Shown one piece after another: positions 1 through 15,000 of a DNA stretch of 64,000 nucleotides. The stretch comes from G965115915 sp965115915 (GTDB lineage Bacteria; Pseudomonadota; Gammaproteobacteria; Eutrophobiales; Eutrophobiaceae), in assembly GCA_965115915.1 (NCBI GenBank), contig OZ220483.1, positions 682,001 through 746,000 on the forward strand, in the 5' to 3' direction. The notes under the pieces are model-generated. The model was not told the origin of the DNA. It saw only the letters and a program-made list of their open reading frames with translations, and ran no database searches. The number at the start of each line of letters is the position of its first letter. Positions within the stretch are counted from its first letter, which is position 1. The position numbers and the translations under genes were made by a program.

Positions 1-3000
1 GCACCCTGCGGACCATCGCCTTGAATGGTGTGACGGGCGGTGGCATGTCCCTGGTGCTGGACGGCGATCTGGACCTGGATGGGGCGGTCGCCGGGGTGAA
101 CATGCTCAGTGTGTTGGGCACCAGCGACCTGGGTGCGGATGTGACGAGCACCGGTGTCCAGTCCTATGCGGGCACGGTGACGCTCAGTGGTGGTGACCGC
201 ACACTGACGGCCAATAACAGTGGCACTTTGCAGGCCATCAGCTTTGACGCGGAGGTGATCAGTGACCCCGACACCGCGACCAACCATGCTCTGACCGTGG
301 ACGGCAATCTGGATGTGGATGGGGAGCTGGGTGCGGCGGTGCCGGGCAAGGAGCGCGCCAATAGCCATCTGAATGTGCTGAGTGTGACAGGCACCAGCAC
401 CTTGGGTGCCGATGTCACGACCAGCGGCGCCCAGAGCTACACCGGCAAGGTGACGCTGAGTGCGGATGTGCGCTTCACTGGCAGTGCGGGTACCTTCAGC
501 GCGGGTGTGGATGGGGGCAACAAGGAACTGGGGCTGTATTTCACCGGGGACACGGTGCTGGACAGCACGTTTTTCGGGTCTTTCACCAATCTGGGCGGGC
601 TGGCCATCGGCGGTGGCGGGAACACCACGATCGGGGTCGACATCAACACCGCGGGGGCCCAGACCTATGACACCCCGGTGCTGCTGGGTGCGGATGTGAC
701 GCTGACGGCCAGCGAAGTGCGGTTCGGGAGCACGGTGGACGCGGACGCGGCGGCCAATAATCGGAGCTTGACCATCACCGGCAATCTGGACCTGGACGGG
801 AAGCTGGGTAATTCCGAGGCCCTGTCGGTGTTCAGTGTGACGGGCACCAGCGACCTGGGTGCGGATGTGACGACCGCGGACGACCAGGACTATAGGGGCA
901 CGGTGACGCTGAGCGCGGATGTGACGCTGACGGCGAATAACTTGGGTGTCCTGCAAGATGTCACCTTCAGGGGGGACGTGATCAGTGCCTCCGCGGATGC
1001 GGCCAACCATGGTCTGACGGTGGACGGCAATCTGATGGCGCGGAAGGAGTTGGGTGCGGCGGTGAAGGGCGAGACGCGCGCCAATACCTGGCTGGGTGTG
1101 CTCAGTGTGACGGGCACCAGCGAACTGCGTGCGGATGTGAGCAGCAGCGGTGCCCAGTCCTATGCGGGCGCGGTGACACTGAGGCGGAATGTCCAGTTGC
1201 GGGCGAATAACAGTGGCGCCTTGCAGACCGTTACCTTGAATGGTGTGACGGGTCGTGGCAGGTCCCTGACGGTGGACGGCGATCTGGATCTGGATGGGGC
1301 GATCACCGCGGTGAGTGTACTGAGTGTGGCGGGGACCAGCGACCTGGGTGCCAATGTCACGACCAGCGGTACCCAGTCCTATGCGGGCGCGGTGACGCTC
1401 AGTGGTGGTGACCGCACACTGACGGCCAATAACAGTGGCACCTTGCAGGCCATCAGCTTTGCCGCGGATGTGATCAGCGACCCCGATACCGCGACCAACC
1501 ATGGTCTGACGGTGGACGGCAATCTGGATGTGGATGGGGAGTTGGGTGCGGCGGTGTTGGGCAAGGAGCGCGCCAATAGCCATCTGGATGTGTTGAGTGT
1601 GACGGGCACCAGCACTTTGGGCGCCAATGTCACGACCAGCGGCGCGCAGAGCTACACCGGCCAGGTGACTCTGAGCGCGAATGTGCGCTTCACTGGCGCC
1701 TCGGGCAGCTTCAGCGCGGGTGTGGATGGGGGTGGCAAGGAACTGGGGCTGTATTTCACCGGGGACACGGTGCTGGACAGCACGTTTTTCGGGTCTTTCA
1801 CCAATCTGGGCGGGCTGGCGATCGGCGGTGGCGGGAACACCACGATCGGGGTGGACATCAGCACCACGGGCGCTCAGACCTATGACACCCCGGTGATCCT
1901 GGGCGCGGATGTGACGCTGACGGCCAGCGAGGTGCGGTTCGGGAGCACGGTGGATGCGGACGCGGCGGCCAATAATCGGAGCTTGACCATTACCGGCGAT
2001 CTGGACCTGGACGGGAAGCTGGGTAATTCCGAGGCCCTGTCGGTGTTCAGTGTGACGGGCAGCAGCGACCTGGGTGCGGATGTGAGCAGCAGCGGTGCCC
2101 AGTCCTATGTGGGCATGGTGACGCTGAGCAAGGATGTGACGCTGACGGCGAATAACTCAGGCACCTTGCATAACGTCACCTTTAACGGGGACGTGATCAG
2201 TGCCTCGGCGGATGCGGACAACCATGATCTGACGGTGGTTGGCCATCTGAAAACGGATGGAGAGTTGGGTGCGATGGTGGTGGGTGCGACACGCGCCAAC
2301 ACCTGGCTGGGTGTGCTCAGTGTGACGGGCAACAGCGCCCTGGGTGCCAATGTGACGACCAGCGGTGCCCAGTCCTATGCGGGCGCGGTGACACTGAGCG
2401 GTGGTGACCGTACGCTGACGGCCAATGACGGCACGACTCTGCAGACCATCACGCTGGGTGGTGTGACGGGCGGCGGCAACGCGTTGACGGTGGACGCCGA
2501 TCTGGACCTGAATGGGGCGATCACCGGGGTGAGCGTGCTGAGTGTGGTGGGCGGCAGTACGCTGGGTGCGGATGTGACGAGCACGTCCGGCCAGACCTAT
2601 GCGAATACCGTGGTGCTGGACGCGGATGTGACGCTGACGGCCAAGAGCAGTGGTACCTTGCAGACCATCAGCTTTGCCAAAGATGTGATCAGCGACCCCG
2701 CTACCGCGGCCAACCATGACCTGACCGTGGACGGCGATCTGGATGTGGATGGGGAGTTGGGTGCGGCGGTGGTGAGCAAGGAGCGCGCCAACAGCTATCT
2801 GGACGTACTGAGTGTGACCGGCACCAGCGCGCTGAGCGCCAATGTCACGAGCAGCGGCGCGCAGAGCTACACCGGCAAGGTGACGCTGAGCGACGATGTG
2901 CGCTTCACTGGCGCCTCGGGCAGCTTCGGCGCGGGTGTGGATGGGGGCGGCAAGGAACTGGGGCTGTATTTCACCGGGGACACGGTGCTGGACAGCACGT

Positions 3001-6000
3001 TTTTCGGGTCTTTCACCAATCTGGGCGGGCTGGCGATCGGCGGTGGCGGGAACACCACGATCGGGGTGGACATCAGCACCACGGGCACTCAGACCTATGA
3101 CACGCCGGTGATCCTGAGCGCGGATGTGACACTGACGGCCAATAACAGTGGCACTTTGCAGACCATCACCTTCTCCAAGGCCATGATCAGTGACCCCGAT
3201 ACCGCGACCAACCATGACCTGACCGTGGACGGCAACCTGGTTGTCAGCGGCGAGTTGGGCGCGGCGGTGACGGGCAAGACGCGCGCCAACAGCTATCTGG
3301 ATGTGCTGAGTGTGACGGGCACCAGCGCGCTGGGCGCCAATGTCACGAGCAGCGGCGCGCAGAGCTACACCGGCCAGGTGACGCTGAGCGACGATGTGCG
3401 CTTCACTGGCGCCTCGGGCAGCTTTAGTGCGGGTGTGGATGGGGGCGGCAAGGAACTGGGGCTGTATTTCACCGGGGACACGGTGCTGGACAGCACGTTT
3501 TTCGGGTCTTTCACCAATCTGGGCGGGCTGGCGATCGGCGGTGGCGGGAACACCACGATCGGGGTGGACATCAGCACCACGGGCGCTCAGACCTATGACA
3601 CCCCGGTGATCCTGGGCGCGGATGTGACACTGACGGCCAATAACAGTGGCACTTTGCAGACCGTCACCTTCTCCAGGACCGTGGTCAGTGACCCCGATAC
3701 CGCGACCAACCATGATCTGACCGTGGACGGCAACCTGGTTGTCAGCGGCGACTTGGGTGCGGCGGTGGCGGGCAAGGAGATCGCCAACAGCTATCTGGGT
3801 GTGCTGAGTGTGACGGGCACCAGCGACCTGGGCGCCAATGTGAGGAGCAGCGGTGTCCAATCCTATGCGGGCGCGGTGACGCTGAGCGCGGGGCTGGTGA
3901 CGCTGAGGGCCAGCGAGGTGCAATTCGGGAGCACGGTGGACGCGGATGCGAAGGCCAATGCTCGGGACCTGCTCATCACTGGCGACCTGGACCTGGACGG
4001 CGCGGCAGGCGGTTCCGAGGCCCTGGCAGGGTTCACTGTGAGCGGCACCAGCGACCTGGGCGCCAATGTGACGACCACCGGTAACCAGAGCTACAGCCAG
4101 GTGACGCTGAGTGCGGATGTGACACTGACGGCCAATGACGGTAAGAATTCGTATCCCATAGTATTTGACGGGAATGTGATTAGCGACCCCTCCAATGCGG
4201 ACAACTACGATCTGACGGTGGACGGCGAACTTACTGCGCTGTTTGCCAGGAGCGAATTGGGTGCGGCCGTGAAGGGCGCGACGCGCGCCAACAGCTATCT
4301 GGGTGTGCTCAGTGTCACGGGCCCCAGTACCCTGGGCGCCAATGTCACGACCAGCGGTGCCCAGTCCTATGCGGGATCGATGTCACTGAGTACGCTGACA
4401 TCACTGAATGCGGTGACACTGACGGCCAATGACGGTACGGCTCTGCAGACCATCACACTGAATAAGGTGTTGGGTGGTGGCAAGGGCTTGACGGTGGACG
4501 GTGACCTGGAGCTGGATGGTGCGCTCACCGGCGTGAGTGTGCTCAGTGTCACGGGCACCAGCGAGCTGGGCGCGGCGGTGACGACCACCGGCACCCAGTC
4601 CTATGCGGGCGCGGTGACATTGAGCGCGGATGTGACGCTGACGGCCAATGACGGCAGCGATCTGCAGACCATCAGCTTTGACGAGGTCGTGATCAGCGAC
4701 CCCGCTACCGCGACCAAGCATGATCTGACGGTGGACGGCAACCTGGTCGCCAGCGGCGAGTTGGGCGCGGCGGTGAAGGGCGCGACGCGCGCCAACAGCC
4801 ATCTGGATGTGTTGAGTGTGACAGGCGCCAGCGCCTTCGGCGCCAATGTCACGAGCAGCGGCGCGCAGAGCTACACCGGCCAGGTGACGCTGAGCGCGGA
4901 TGTGCGCTTCACCGGCGCCTCGGGCAGCTTCGGCGCGGGTGTGGATGGGGGCGGCAAGGAACTGGGGCTGTATTTCACTACGGATACCACACTGAACAGC
5001 GCGTTTTTCGGGTCTTTCACGAACCTGGGCGGGCTGGCGATCGGCGGCAGCGGGAACACCACGATCGGTACCGACATCAGCACCACGGGCGCTCAGACCT
5101 ATGAGACCCCGGTAATCCTGGGCGCGACGGTGCAGTTGACGGCCAGCGAGGTGCAATTCACGAACACGGTGGACGCGGACGCGGCGGCCAACACTCGGGG
5201 CCTGACCATCACCGGCAATCTGGATCTGGACGCGGCGGTGGGCGGTTCCGAAGCCTTGTCGGTGTTTAGTGTGTCGGGTGCCAGCGACCTGGGCGCCAAT
5301 GTGACGACCACCGCTGGCCAGTACTATACGGGCGCGGTGACGCTGAGCGCGGATGTGACGCTGAAGGTTGGCAGCACGAGTTTGGTGACGTTCCACAGCA
5401 CGGTGGACGCGGACGCGACGGCCAATAACCGGGGTTTGACCATCAGTGAGCTGGACTTGAACGCCGCGATCGGCGGTACCGAGGCCTTGGCATTTCTCAG
5501 TGTGACGGGCACCAGCGAGCTGGCCGCGAATGTGACCACCACCGGGGCCCAGACTTACAGCGGTAGTGTGGTTCTGGGTGGTGACTGTACACTGACGGCC
5601 AATAACAGCGGTGGCGTCTTGCAGAATGTCACACTGACAGGTGTGTTTGGTAGAAACAATGCGTTGACGGTGGCTGGCAATCTGGACCTGAATGGGGCGA
5701 TCACCTCGGTGGGCGAGTTCAGTGTGACGGGCACCAGCGCGCTGGGTGCGGATGTGGAAACTACTGGCGCCCAGTCCTACGCGGGTGTGGTGACGCTGGA
5801 GAGTGATGTGACGCTGACGGCCAATGACGGCACCAATTTGCAGACTATCGCTGTTCCCGATGTGATAAGCCAATTCGTCGGTGACGCGAACAACTATAAT
5901 CTGGTGGTGAATGGCAATCTGGAACTGGATTCGAGCTTCGTTGGTAATAGTCCCAATGCCTATCTGGGGACGCTGAGTGTGACGGGTACCAGCACGCTGA

Positions 6001-9000
6001 GTGGCAGGCTCTGGTCCAGCGGCAGCCAGACCTATACGGGCGCGGTGACGCTGAGTGGGGGTATGATACTGACGGCCAATGACGGTGGCACCTTGCAGAC
6101 CGTCACCTTTGGCGGGGATGTGATCAGTGACCCCGCCAATGAGCATAGCGAGGCTCTGACCGTGGACGGCAATCTGGTTACCAGCGGCGAGCTGGGTGCG
6201 GCGGTGACGGGCCAGAAGCGCGCCAATACCACTCTGGCTCTTCTGGAGGTGATGGGCACCAGCACCCTGGGTGGCAATGTGACGACCGAGGACGCCCAGA
6301 CCTACACCGGCAAGGTGACGCTGAGCGAGGATGTGCGCTTCACCGGCAACACGGGCACCTTCAGCGCGGGTGTGGATGGGGGCAACAAGGAACTGGGGCT
6401 GTATTTTGATACCGATACGGTGCTGAACAAGGCGTTTTTCGGGTCTTTCACCAATCTGGGCGGGCTGGCGATCGGTGGCAAAGGGAACACCACGATCGAG
6501 ATCGACATCAGCACCACGGGCAGTCAGACCTATGACACCCTGGTGATCCTGGGCGCGGAGCGTGTGGAGCTGACGGCCAATGACGGCAGCGACCTGCAGA
6601 CCATCACCTTCAACGCGGGTGTGGTCAGCGACCCCGCCAATGCGAAAAACCATGTTCTGGTAATGCGCGGCAATGTGGTTACCAGCGGCGAGTTGGGTGC
6701 GAAGCTGTCGGGTCATGCGCACGCCAACACCCGGCTGGAGGGGATAAACGTGCACGGCACCAGCACCCTGGGTGCCAATGTGACGACCCGTGAAGACCAG
6801 TTTTACACCGGCAAGGTGACGCTGAGCGCGAATGTGCGCCTCACTGGCGACACGGGCATCTTCAACGCCGGTGTGGACGGGGGCAACAAGGAACTGGGGC
6901 TGTATTTTGATACCGATACGGTGCTGAACAAGGCGTTTTTCGGGTCTTTCACCAATCTGGGCGGGCTGGCGATCGGTGGCAGCGGGAACACCACGATCAG
7001 TACCGACATCAGCACCACGGGCGCCCAGACCTATGAGACCCCGGTGACGCTGGGCGCGGATGTGACGCTGACGGCCAGCGAGGTGAAGTTCACGAACACG
7101 GTGGACGCGGATGCGAAGGCCAATGACCGGGTCCTGGCCATTACCGGCGATCTGGACCTGGACGGGGTGGTGGGCGGTTCCGAGGCTCTGTCGGTGCTCA
7201 GTGTGTCGGGCGTCAGTGACCTGGGTGCGGATGTGACGACCACCGCTGGCCAGGACTATACGGGCGCGGTGACGCTGAGCGCGGATGTGACGCTGAAGTC
7301 CCGGGACAAAGGCTACACGACCGTCGCCTTTGGCGCGCATGTGGTCAGTGACCCCGGGAATGCGGACAACTATGATTTGCTGTTGGAAGCCGCGCTGATT
7401 GCCAGAGGGGAATTGGGTGCGAAGCTGTCGGCTCATGCGCATGCCAACACCCGGCTGGCCGAGTTCACTGTGCAGGGCACCAGCAGTCTGGGTGGCAATG
7501 TGACGACCAGCGGTGACCAGACCTATGCGGGCCAGGTGACGCTGAGTGATGATGCGCGCCTCACTGGCGACTCCGTTGTCTTCGGCACTCCCGTGAACGG
7601 GGCTGGCAAGGAACTGGGGCTGTATTTCAATGAGGACACGGTGCTGGACAGCACGTTTTTCCGGACCTTCACCAAGCTGGGCGGGCTGGCGATCGGCGGC
7701 GGTGGGAACACCACGATCGGTGTGGACATCACTACCACGGGTGACCAGACCTATGACGACGCGGTGATCCTGGCTGCGAATGTGACGCTGACGGCCAGAG
7801 AGGTGAAGTTCGGCAGCACGGTGGACGCGGACGCGGCGGCCAATAATCGGGTCCTGACCATCAGTGCCAATCTGGACGTGGATGGGGCGATAGGCGGTTC
7901 CGAGGCTCTGTCGGTGCTCAGTGTGTCGGGCGTCAGTGACCTGGGTGCGGATGTGACGACCACCGGGGCCCAGACTTACACCGGTAGGGTGTTTCTGGTG
8001 GGTGGTGACCGTACACTGACGGCCAACGACGGTAGCGCCTTGCAGACCATCACGCTGGGTGGTGTGTCGACCCACAGCGACAACCATGCGTTGACGGTGG
8101 TCGGCAATCTGGACCTGAATGGGGCGGTCACCGGGGTCACAGTGTTCAGTGTGTCGGGTACCAGCGACCTGGGCGCCAGTGTGACGAGCACCGGTGTCCA
8201 GACTTACACCGGCGCGGTGACGCTGAGCGCGGATGTGACGCTGACGGCCAGCGAGGTGCGGTTTGCGAGCACGGTGGATGATGATTCTGGGGCGATACTG
8301 AGGATACTGCTGCATATCCGCGGCGATCTGGACCTGGACGGGGTGATCGGCGGTTCCCGGGCCCTGCGGCGTCTCAGTGTGACGGGCACCAGCAACCTGG
8401 GTGCGAATGTGACGACCACCGGTGACCAATCCTATAAGGGCACCGTGACGCTGAGCGCAGATGTGCGGTTGGCGACAGGGGCTCTTGGTCATTTGGGAGA
8501 GGTCACCTTTTCCCAAGGTGTGATCAGTGACCCCGCTACCGCGACCAACCATGACCTGACGGTGGTTGGCCATCTGGGGAAGGGCGGCGAGTTGGGTGCG
8601 GCGGTGCCGGGCCAGACCCGCGCCAATAGCTATCTGGGTGTGCTCAGTGTGTCGGGCGTCAGCGACCTGGGTGCGGATGTGACGACCAGCGGGGCCCAGA
8701 CTTACACCGGTAGGGTGGCGCTGAGCGGTGGCGACCGTACGCTGACGGCCAATGACGGCACGACTCTGCAGACCATCACGCTGGGCGGCGTGACGGGCGG
8801 CGGCAACGCGTTGACGGTGGCCGGCAATCTGGACCTGAACGGGGCGATCACCGGGGTGAAGGTGCTCAGTGTGAGCGGTACCAGCGACCTGGGCGCCAGT
8901 GTGACGAGCACCGGTATCCAGACTTACACCGGTGCGGTGACGCTGAGTAAAAAAAATATGACATTGAAGGCCAGTGAAGTGCGGTTCGCAAGCACGGTGG

Positions 9001-12000
9001 ATGGGGCGACGATGGGGGCGGTATTGACCATCGATGGCAATCTGGACCTGGATGCGGCGATGGGCGGTTCCACAGCATTGGAATATATCAGAGTGACGGG
9101 TGCCAGCAACCTGGGTGCGAATGTGACGACCACCAATGGCCAGTACTATACGGGCGCGGTGACGCTGAGTACGGATGTGACGCTGACAGGCAATAACAGT
9201 GGCACCTTGAAGGCCGTTGAATTCCACGGGACGGTGATCAGCGACCCCGATACCGCGGCCAACCATGACCTGACCGTGGACGGCAATCTGGTTGTCCGCG
9301 GCGAGTTGGGTGCGGCGGTGGCGGGCAAGGAGCGCGCCAACACCCGGCTGGATACGTTCAGTGTGGCAGGCATCAGCGACCTGGGCGCCAGTGTGACGAG
9401 CACCGGTGTCCAGACGTACACGGGAGAGGTGACGCTGAACGCGAATGTGACGCTGGAAGCCAGCGAGGTGCAGTTTGGCAGCAAGGTGTATGATGGGCCT
9501 GGGTTTAATCAGTGGAGGCTGACTATCACTGGCAATCTGGACCTGAATGGGGCGATCATCGGGTTGGGTGAGTTCAGTGTGACGGGCACCAGCGACCTGG
9601 GTGCCAATGTCGAGACCTGGCGCTCCCAGGACTATCATGGCACCGTGACGCTGAGTGCGGATGTGACGCTGAGGACATCAAGGCTCCCGGGAGTCCGATT
9701 TCGCGGGACTGTGATCAGCGACCCCGATACCGCGGCCAACCATGCCCTGACCGTGGTCAGCAATCTGGATGTGGATGGCGAGTTGGGTGCGGCGGTGCCG
9801 GGCAAGGAGCGCGCCAACAGCTATCTGGGTGTGTTCAGTGTGACGGGCCCCAACCCCATTGTGACCGGCACCAGTAACCTGGGCGCCAATGTGACCAGCA
9901 GCGGTGCCCAGTCCTATGCGGGCGCGGTGACACTGAGCGGTGGCGACCGTACGCTGACGGCCAATGACGGCACGGCTCTGCAGACCATCACGCTGGGCGG
10001 CGTGACGGGCGGCGGCAACGCGTTGACGGTGGCCGGCAATCTGGACCTGAATGGGGCGATCACCGGGGTGAGCGTGCTGAGTGTGGCGGGTGGCAGTACG
10101 CTGGGCGCGTCGGTGACCAGCACGTCCGGCCAGACCTATGCGAATACCGTGGTGCTGGACGCGGATGTGACGTTGACGGCCAAGAGCGGTGGTACCTTGC
10201 AGACCATCAGCTTTGCCAAGGATGTGATCAGCGACCCCGCTACCGCGGCCAACCATGACCTGACCGTGGACGGCAATCTGGATGTGGATGGGGAGTTGGG
10301 TGCGGCGGTGATGGGCAAGGAGCGCGCCAACAGCTATCTGGACGTACTGAGTGTGACGGGCACCAGCGCGCTGAGCGCCAATGTCACGAGCAGCGGCGCG
10401 CAGAGCTACACCGGCAAGGTGACGCTGAGCGATGATGTGCGTTTCACTGGCGCCTCGGGCAGCTTCGGCGCGGGTGTGGATGGGGGCGGCAAGGAACTGG
10501 GGCTGTATTTCACCGGGGACACGGTGCTGGACAAGGCGTTTTTCGGGTCTTTCACCAATCTGGGCGGGCTGGCGATCGGCGGTGGCGGGAACACCACGAT
10601 CGGGGTGGACATCAGCACCACGGGCACTCAGACCTATGACACGCCGGTGGACCTGAGCGCGAATGTGACACTGACGGCCAGCGAGGTGCGGTTCGGCAGC
10701 ACGGTGGATGCTGATAGTGGGCTGTTCAGCCTGACGGTGGCCGGCGATCTGGACCTGGATGGGGCGATAGGCGCTGGCAACACCTTGTTGTCGCTCAGTG
10801 TGACCGGTGCCAGCGACCTGGGCGCCAATGTGTCGACCGCAAATGTCCAGACCTATACGGGCACGGTGACGCTGAGCAAGGATGTGACGCTGACGGCGAA
10901 TAACGCTGGCACCTTGCATAACGTCACCTTTGACGGGGACGTGATCAGTGCCTCGGCGGATGCGGACAACCATGATCTGACGGTGGATGGCAACCTGGTT
11001 GTCAGTGGCGAGTTGGGTGCGATGGTGGCGGGTGCGACGCGTGCCAATACCCATCTGGCCGTGCTCAGTGTGACGGGTACCAGCAAGCTGGGTGCCAATG
11101 TGACGAGCAGCGGGGCTCAGTCCTATGCGGGCGTGGTGACGCTGAGCGGTGGTGGCCGTACACTGACGGCCAACGATGGCACGAGTCTGCAGACCATCAG
11201 GCTGGGTGGCGTGACGGGCGGCGGCAATGCGTTGACGGTGGCCGGCAATCTGGACCTGGATAGGGCGATCACCGGGGTCAGCGTGCTCAGTGTGTCGGGC
11301 ACCAGCGACCTGCGCGTCAGTGTGACGAGCACCGGGACCCAGACTTACACCGGCGCGGTGACGCTGAGTAGGACTGTGACGCTGACGGCCAGCGAGGTGC
11401 GGTTTGGCAGCACGGTGAATGATGCGCCTGGGGTGATAGTGTCGGGGCTGATTATCACTGGCAATCTGGACCTGGATGGGGCGATCGGCGATTCCTCAGA
11501 ATTGGACTATCTCAGTGTGACCGGTACCAGCGACCTGGGCGCCAATGTCAAGACCTACGACTCCCAGGACTATCGTGGCACCGTGACGCTGAGCGCGGAT
11601 GTCACGTTGACGGCCAATGACAGTGGTACCTTGTATAACGTCACCTTTAACGGGGACGTGATCAGTGCCTCGGCGGATGCGAACAACTATGCCCTGACGG
11701 TGGACGGCAACCTGGTGACCAGCGGCGAGTTGGGTGCGGCGGTAGTGGGTGCGACGCGCGCCAACACCTGGCTGCGTGTGCTCAGTGTGACCGGCACCAG
11801 TAACCTGGGCGCCAATGTGACGACGGCCAACACCCAGTCCTATGCGGGTGCGGTGACATTGAGCGCGGCGGTGACGCTGACGGCCAATGACGGCAGTAGT
11901 CTGCAGACCGTCACGCTGAGTGGCGTGACGGGTGGCGGCAAGGACTTGACGGTGGCCGGCAATCTGGACCTGAACGGGGCGGTCGCCGGGGTGAATATAC

Positions 12001-15000
12001 TCAGTGTGACGGGCACCAGCGACCTGGGTGCGGCGGTGACGACGGCCAACACCCAGTCCTACGCGGGCGCGGTGACACTGAGTAAGACTGTGACGTTGAC
12101 CGCCAGCGCTGGCGCGGTACGCTTCGCTGGCACGGTGGACGCGGATGCGGCGGCCAGTAATCGGGGCTTGACCATCGTCGGCGACCTGGACCTGGACGGG
12201 ACAGCGGGTGGTTCCGAGGCCCTGTACTGGTTGTGGGTTCAAGGCGAGAGCGAGTTGGGCGCCAATGTGACGACCGGCGCCAGGGAGCAGGTCTATGAAA
12301 AAGCAGTGACGCTGAGTGCGAACGTGACGCTGACGTCCAGCACCAGCGACATACGCTTCGAGGGCACGGTGGACGCGGATGCGGCGGCCAATAATAGGGT
12401 CCTGACCATCGCCGGTAAGTTGGACCTGGATGGGGCGGTGGGTGCTTCCCAGGCGCTGTCGGTGTTCAGTGTGACGGGAAACAGCTCGTTGGCTGCCAAT
12501 GTGACGACCAGCGGTGTCCAGTCTTACGCGGGCACGGTGGGGCTGGTTGCTGATGTGAACTTGAAGGCCAGCGAGGTGCGGTTCACTGGCACGGTGGACA
12601 CGGCCGTGGCGGCGTTCAATGATCGGGTCTTGACCATCACCGGCAATCTGGACCTGGATGGGGTGGTGGGCGGTTCCAGGACCCTGGCCTCACTCAGCGT
12701 GACGGGCACCAGCGATCTGGGTGCCGACGTGAAGACCAGCGGGGTCCAATCCTATGCGGGTGCGGTGACGCTGAGTGGTGGTGACCGTACACTGACGGCC
12801 AATGATGGCAGCGCTCTGCAGACCATCACGCTGAATGGTGTGACGGGTGGTGGCCATGCGTTGACCGTGGACGGCAACCTGGACCTGGATGGGGCGATCA
12901 CCGGGGTGAGCGTACTCAGTGTGAAGGGTACCAGTGCGCTGGGTGCGAGTGTGACGACTACGGACAGGCAGAGCTATGCGGGTCTGGTGACAGTGAGCGG
13001 TGGTCGCATAATGACGGCCAACAACATCGGACTATACGGTGGTGTCACGGGTAGCGGCGGTACCCTGCTGCTGTTGGGCAAGGTGGACCTGGATGGGCCG
13101 GCGATCACGGGGCTGAAGGAATTGAATGTCGTGAATGACATCGACCTGGGTGCGAATGTGACGACCACCGGGAACCAGACCTATTCGGCCAACGTGACAT
13201 TGATCGGCGGTGCGCGCACGTTGACGGCCAATGACGGCACCAATTTGCAGACCATCACGCTGAGTGGCGTGACGGGTGGTGGCTATGCGTTGACCGTGGA
13301 TGGCAATCTGGACCTGGATGGGTTCATCGGCGGGGTAAGTGTGTTCAGCGTTTCGGGTACCAGCAGACTGAACGAGGAGGTGTCGACCACGGGTAGCCAG
13401 ACCTATGCGGGCGTGGTGACGATCGAGTCGGATCTGACACTGACAGCCAATGACGGTACCGGTTTGCAGACCATACATTTCCAGTCGGGGCTTGTCAGCG
13501 ATGAGCGAGACGCGGATAACGATAACCTGACGGTGGATGGCAATCTGGTTGTCGACGGGGAGTTTGGTGCGGCGGTGACCGGTGCGGAGCGCGCCAATAC
13601 CTATCTGGGTGTGCTGAGTGTGGAGGGCACCAGCACCCTGGGGGCGAACGTGACGAGTACCGGTATGCAGGACTACACCGGCGTGGTAAGGCTGGACGGT
13701 GACGTCACGTTGACGGCCAATGACGGCACGAATTTGCAGACCATACGCTTCCAGTCGGAGCTTATCAGCAATGAGCAAAACGCGGATAACCATGCGTTGA
13801 ATGTCTGTGGCAAGCTGGATGCGCGCAGTACCATAGGGACGAGGGCCGGTGACACGGTTGCGAATACCCGGCTGAGTACACTGTCGGTCAAAGGCGAGAG
13901 CGTGTTGTATGCCAATGTACTGAGTTCGGGCACGCAGACCTATGACGAAGAGGTGACATTGGAGGCGAATGTGACATTGAATGGCCAGTCCATCGATCTG
14001 CAGAATGGACTGGACGGTAAATTGCACGGCCTGGGTCTGGTGACTTCCGAGACACTGACCCTGGGCAAGCCAGGGAGTAATCCGTTCAAGAACATCAGTT
14101 CGTTGACGATCGGGGGGGATGGGATTACCCGGATTGACGCCAATTTTCAAACCACCGGGGATCAGACATACTCGAGCAGGGTAACCATTCTGCGCAGAAA
14201 TACCACATTGACAGCAAAGACGGTTGTGTTTGGAGGGCAGGTCATCAGTCGGCCCAATAACAAAAAGAATTACGATCTCACTGTGAAAGGGGACATGGAA
14301 TTGACAAATAAGGGCCAATTGGGTGGCCAGTATGTCGATCCTGGTACAAAGACAGTACATGCCGAGGCCAACACCAATGTGGATGTGCTCAGTGTGACGG
14401 GGAAGTCCAGTCTCGGTGGCGATATTATGAGCGCGGGGCAGCAAATCTATGACCAGGCGGTCACCGTGCGTGGTACCCCGACCTTGAAGGGGGTCGGGCT
14501 GACGTTCAAGGCGTCGGTGGATGCCCATACCGACCTGACAGCGGACGGTTTGACGATTGACGGTGGCGATCAGGATGTGGTTTTTGAGGCTGATGTGGGG
14601 GCAACGACGCCATTGCAGCAGTTGGTCATTGCGCGGGTCCGGAGTTTGACGCTGGCCGGAGTCGACACGGTGGCCGCGCAGCGCTATACGGCAAACACTA
14701 TTACGCTCAAGGGCATGACATATGCCAGTGATGACGGTGACCTGGTGTTTGCCGGGGCGGTGGATTTGGACGCGGCGTCCATCGCGCTGGACAGCGATGC
14801 GGACGCTGACGCGACGGACGGTGCGATCCGCTTTAGCAAGACGGTGGATGGGGACTCGGCGCTGAGCCTGGACGCGGATACCGGGACGGTGGAATTGGCT
14901 GAGACGACCGGGGGCACGACGAAGCTCAAGAGCCTGACGGTGGTGGCGGCGTCGCAGGTGGATGTGGCTTCGGTGCGTGTGACGGGCGGTTTGTCGTTGA

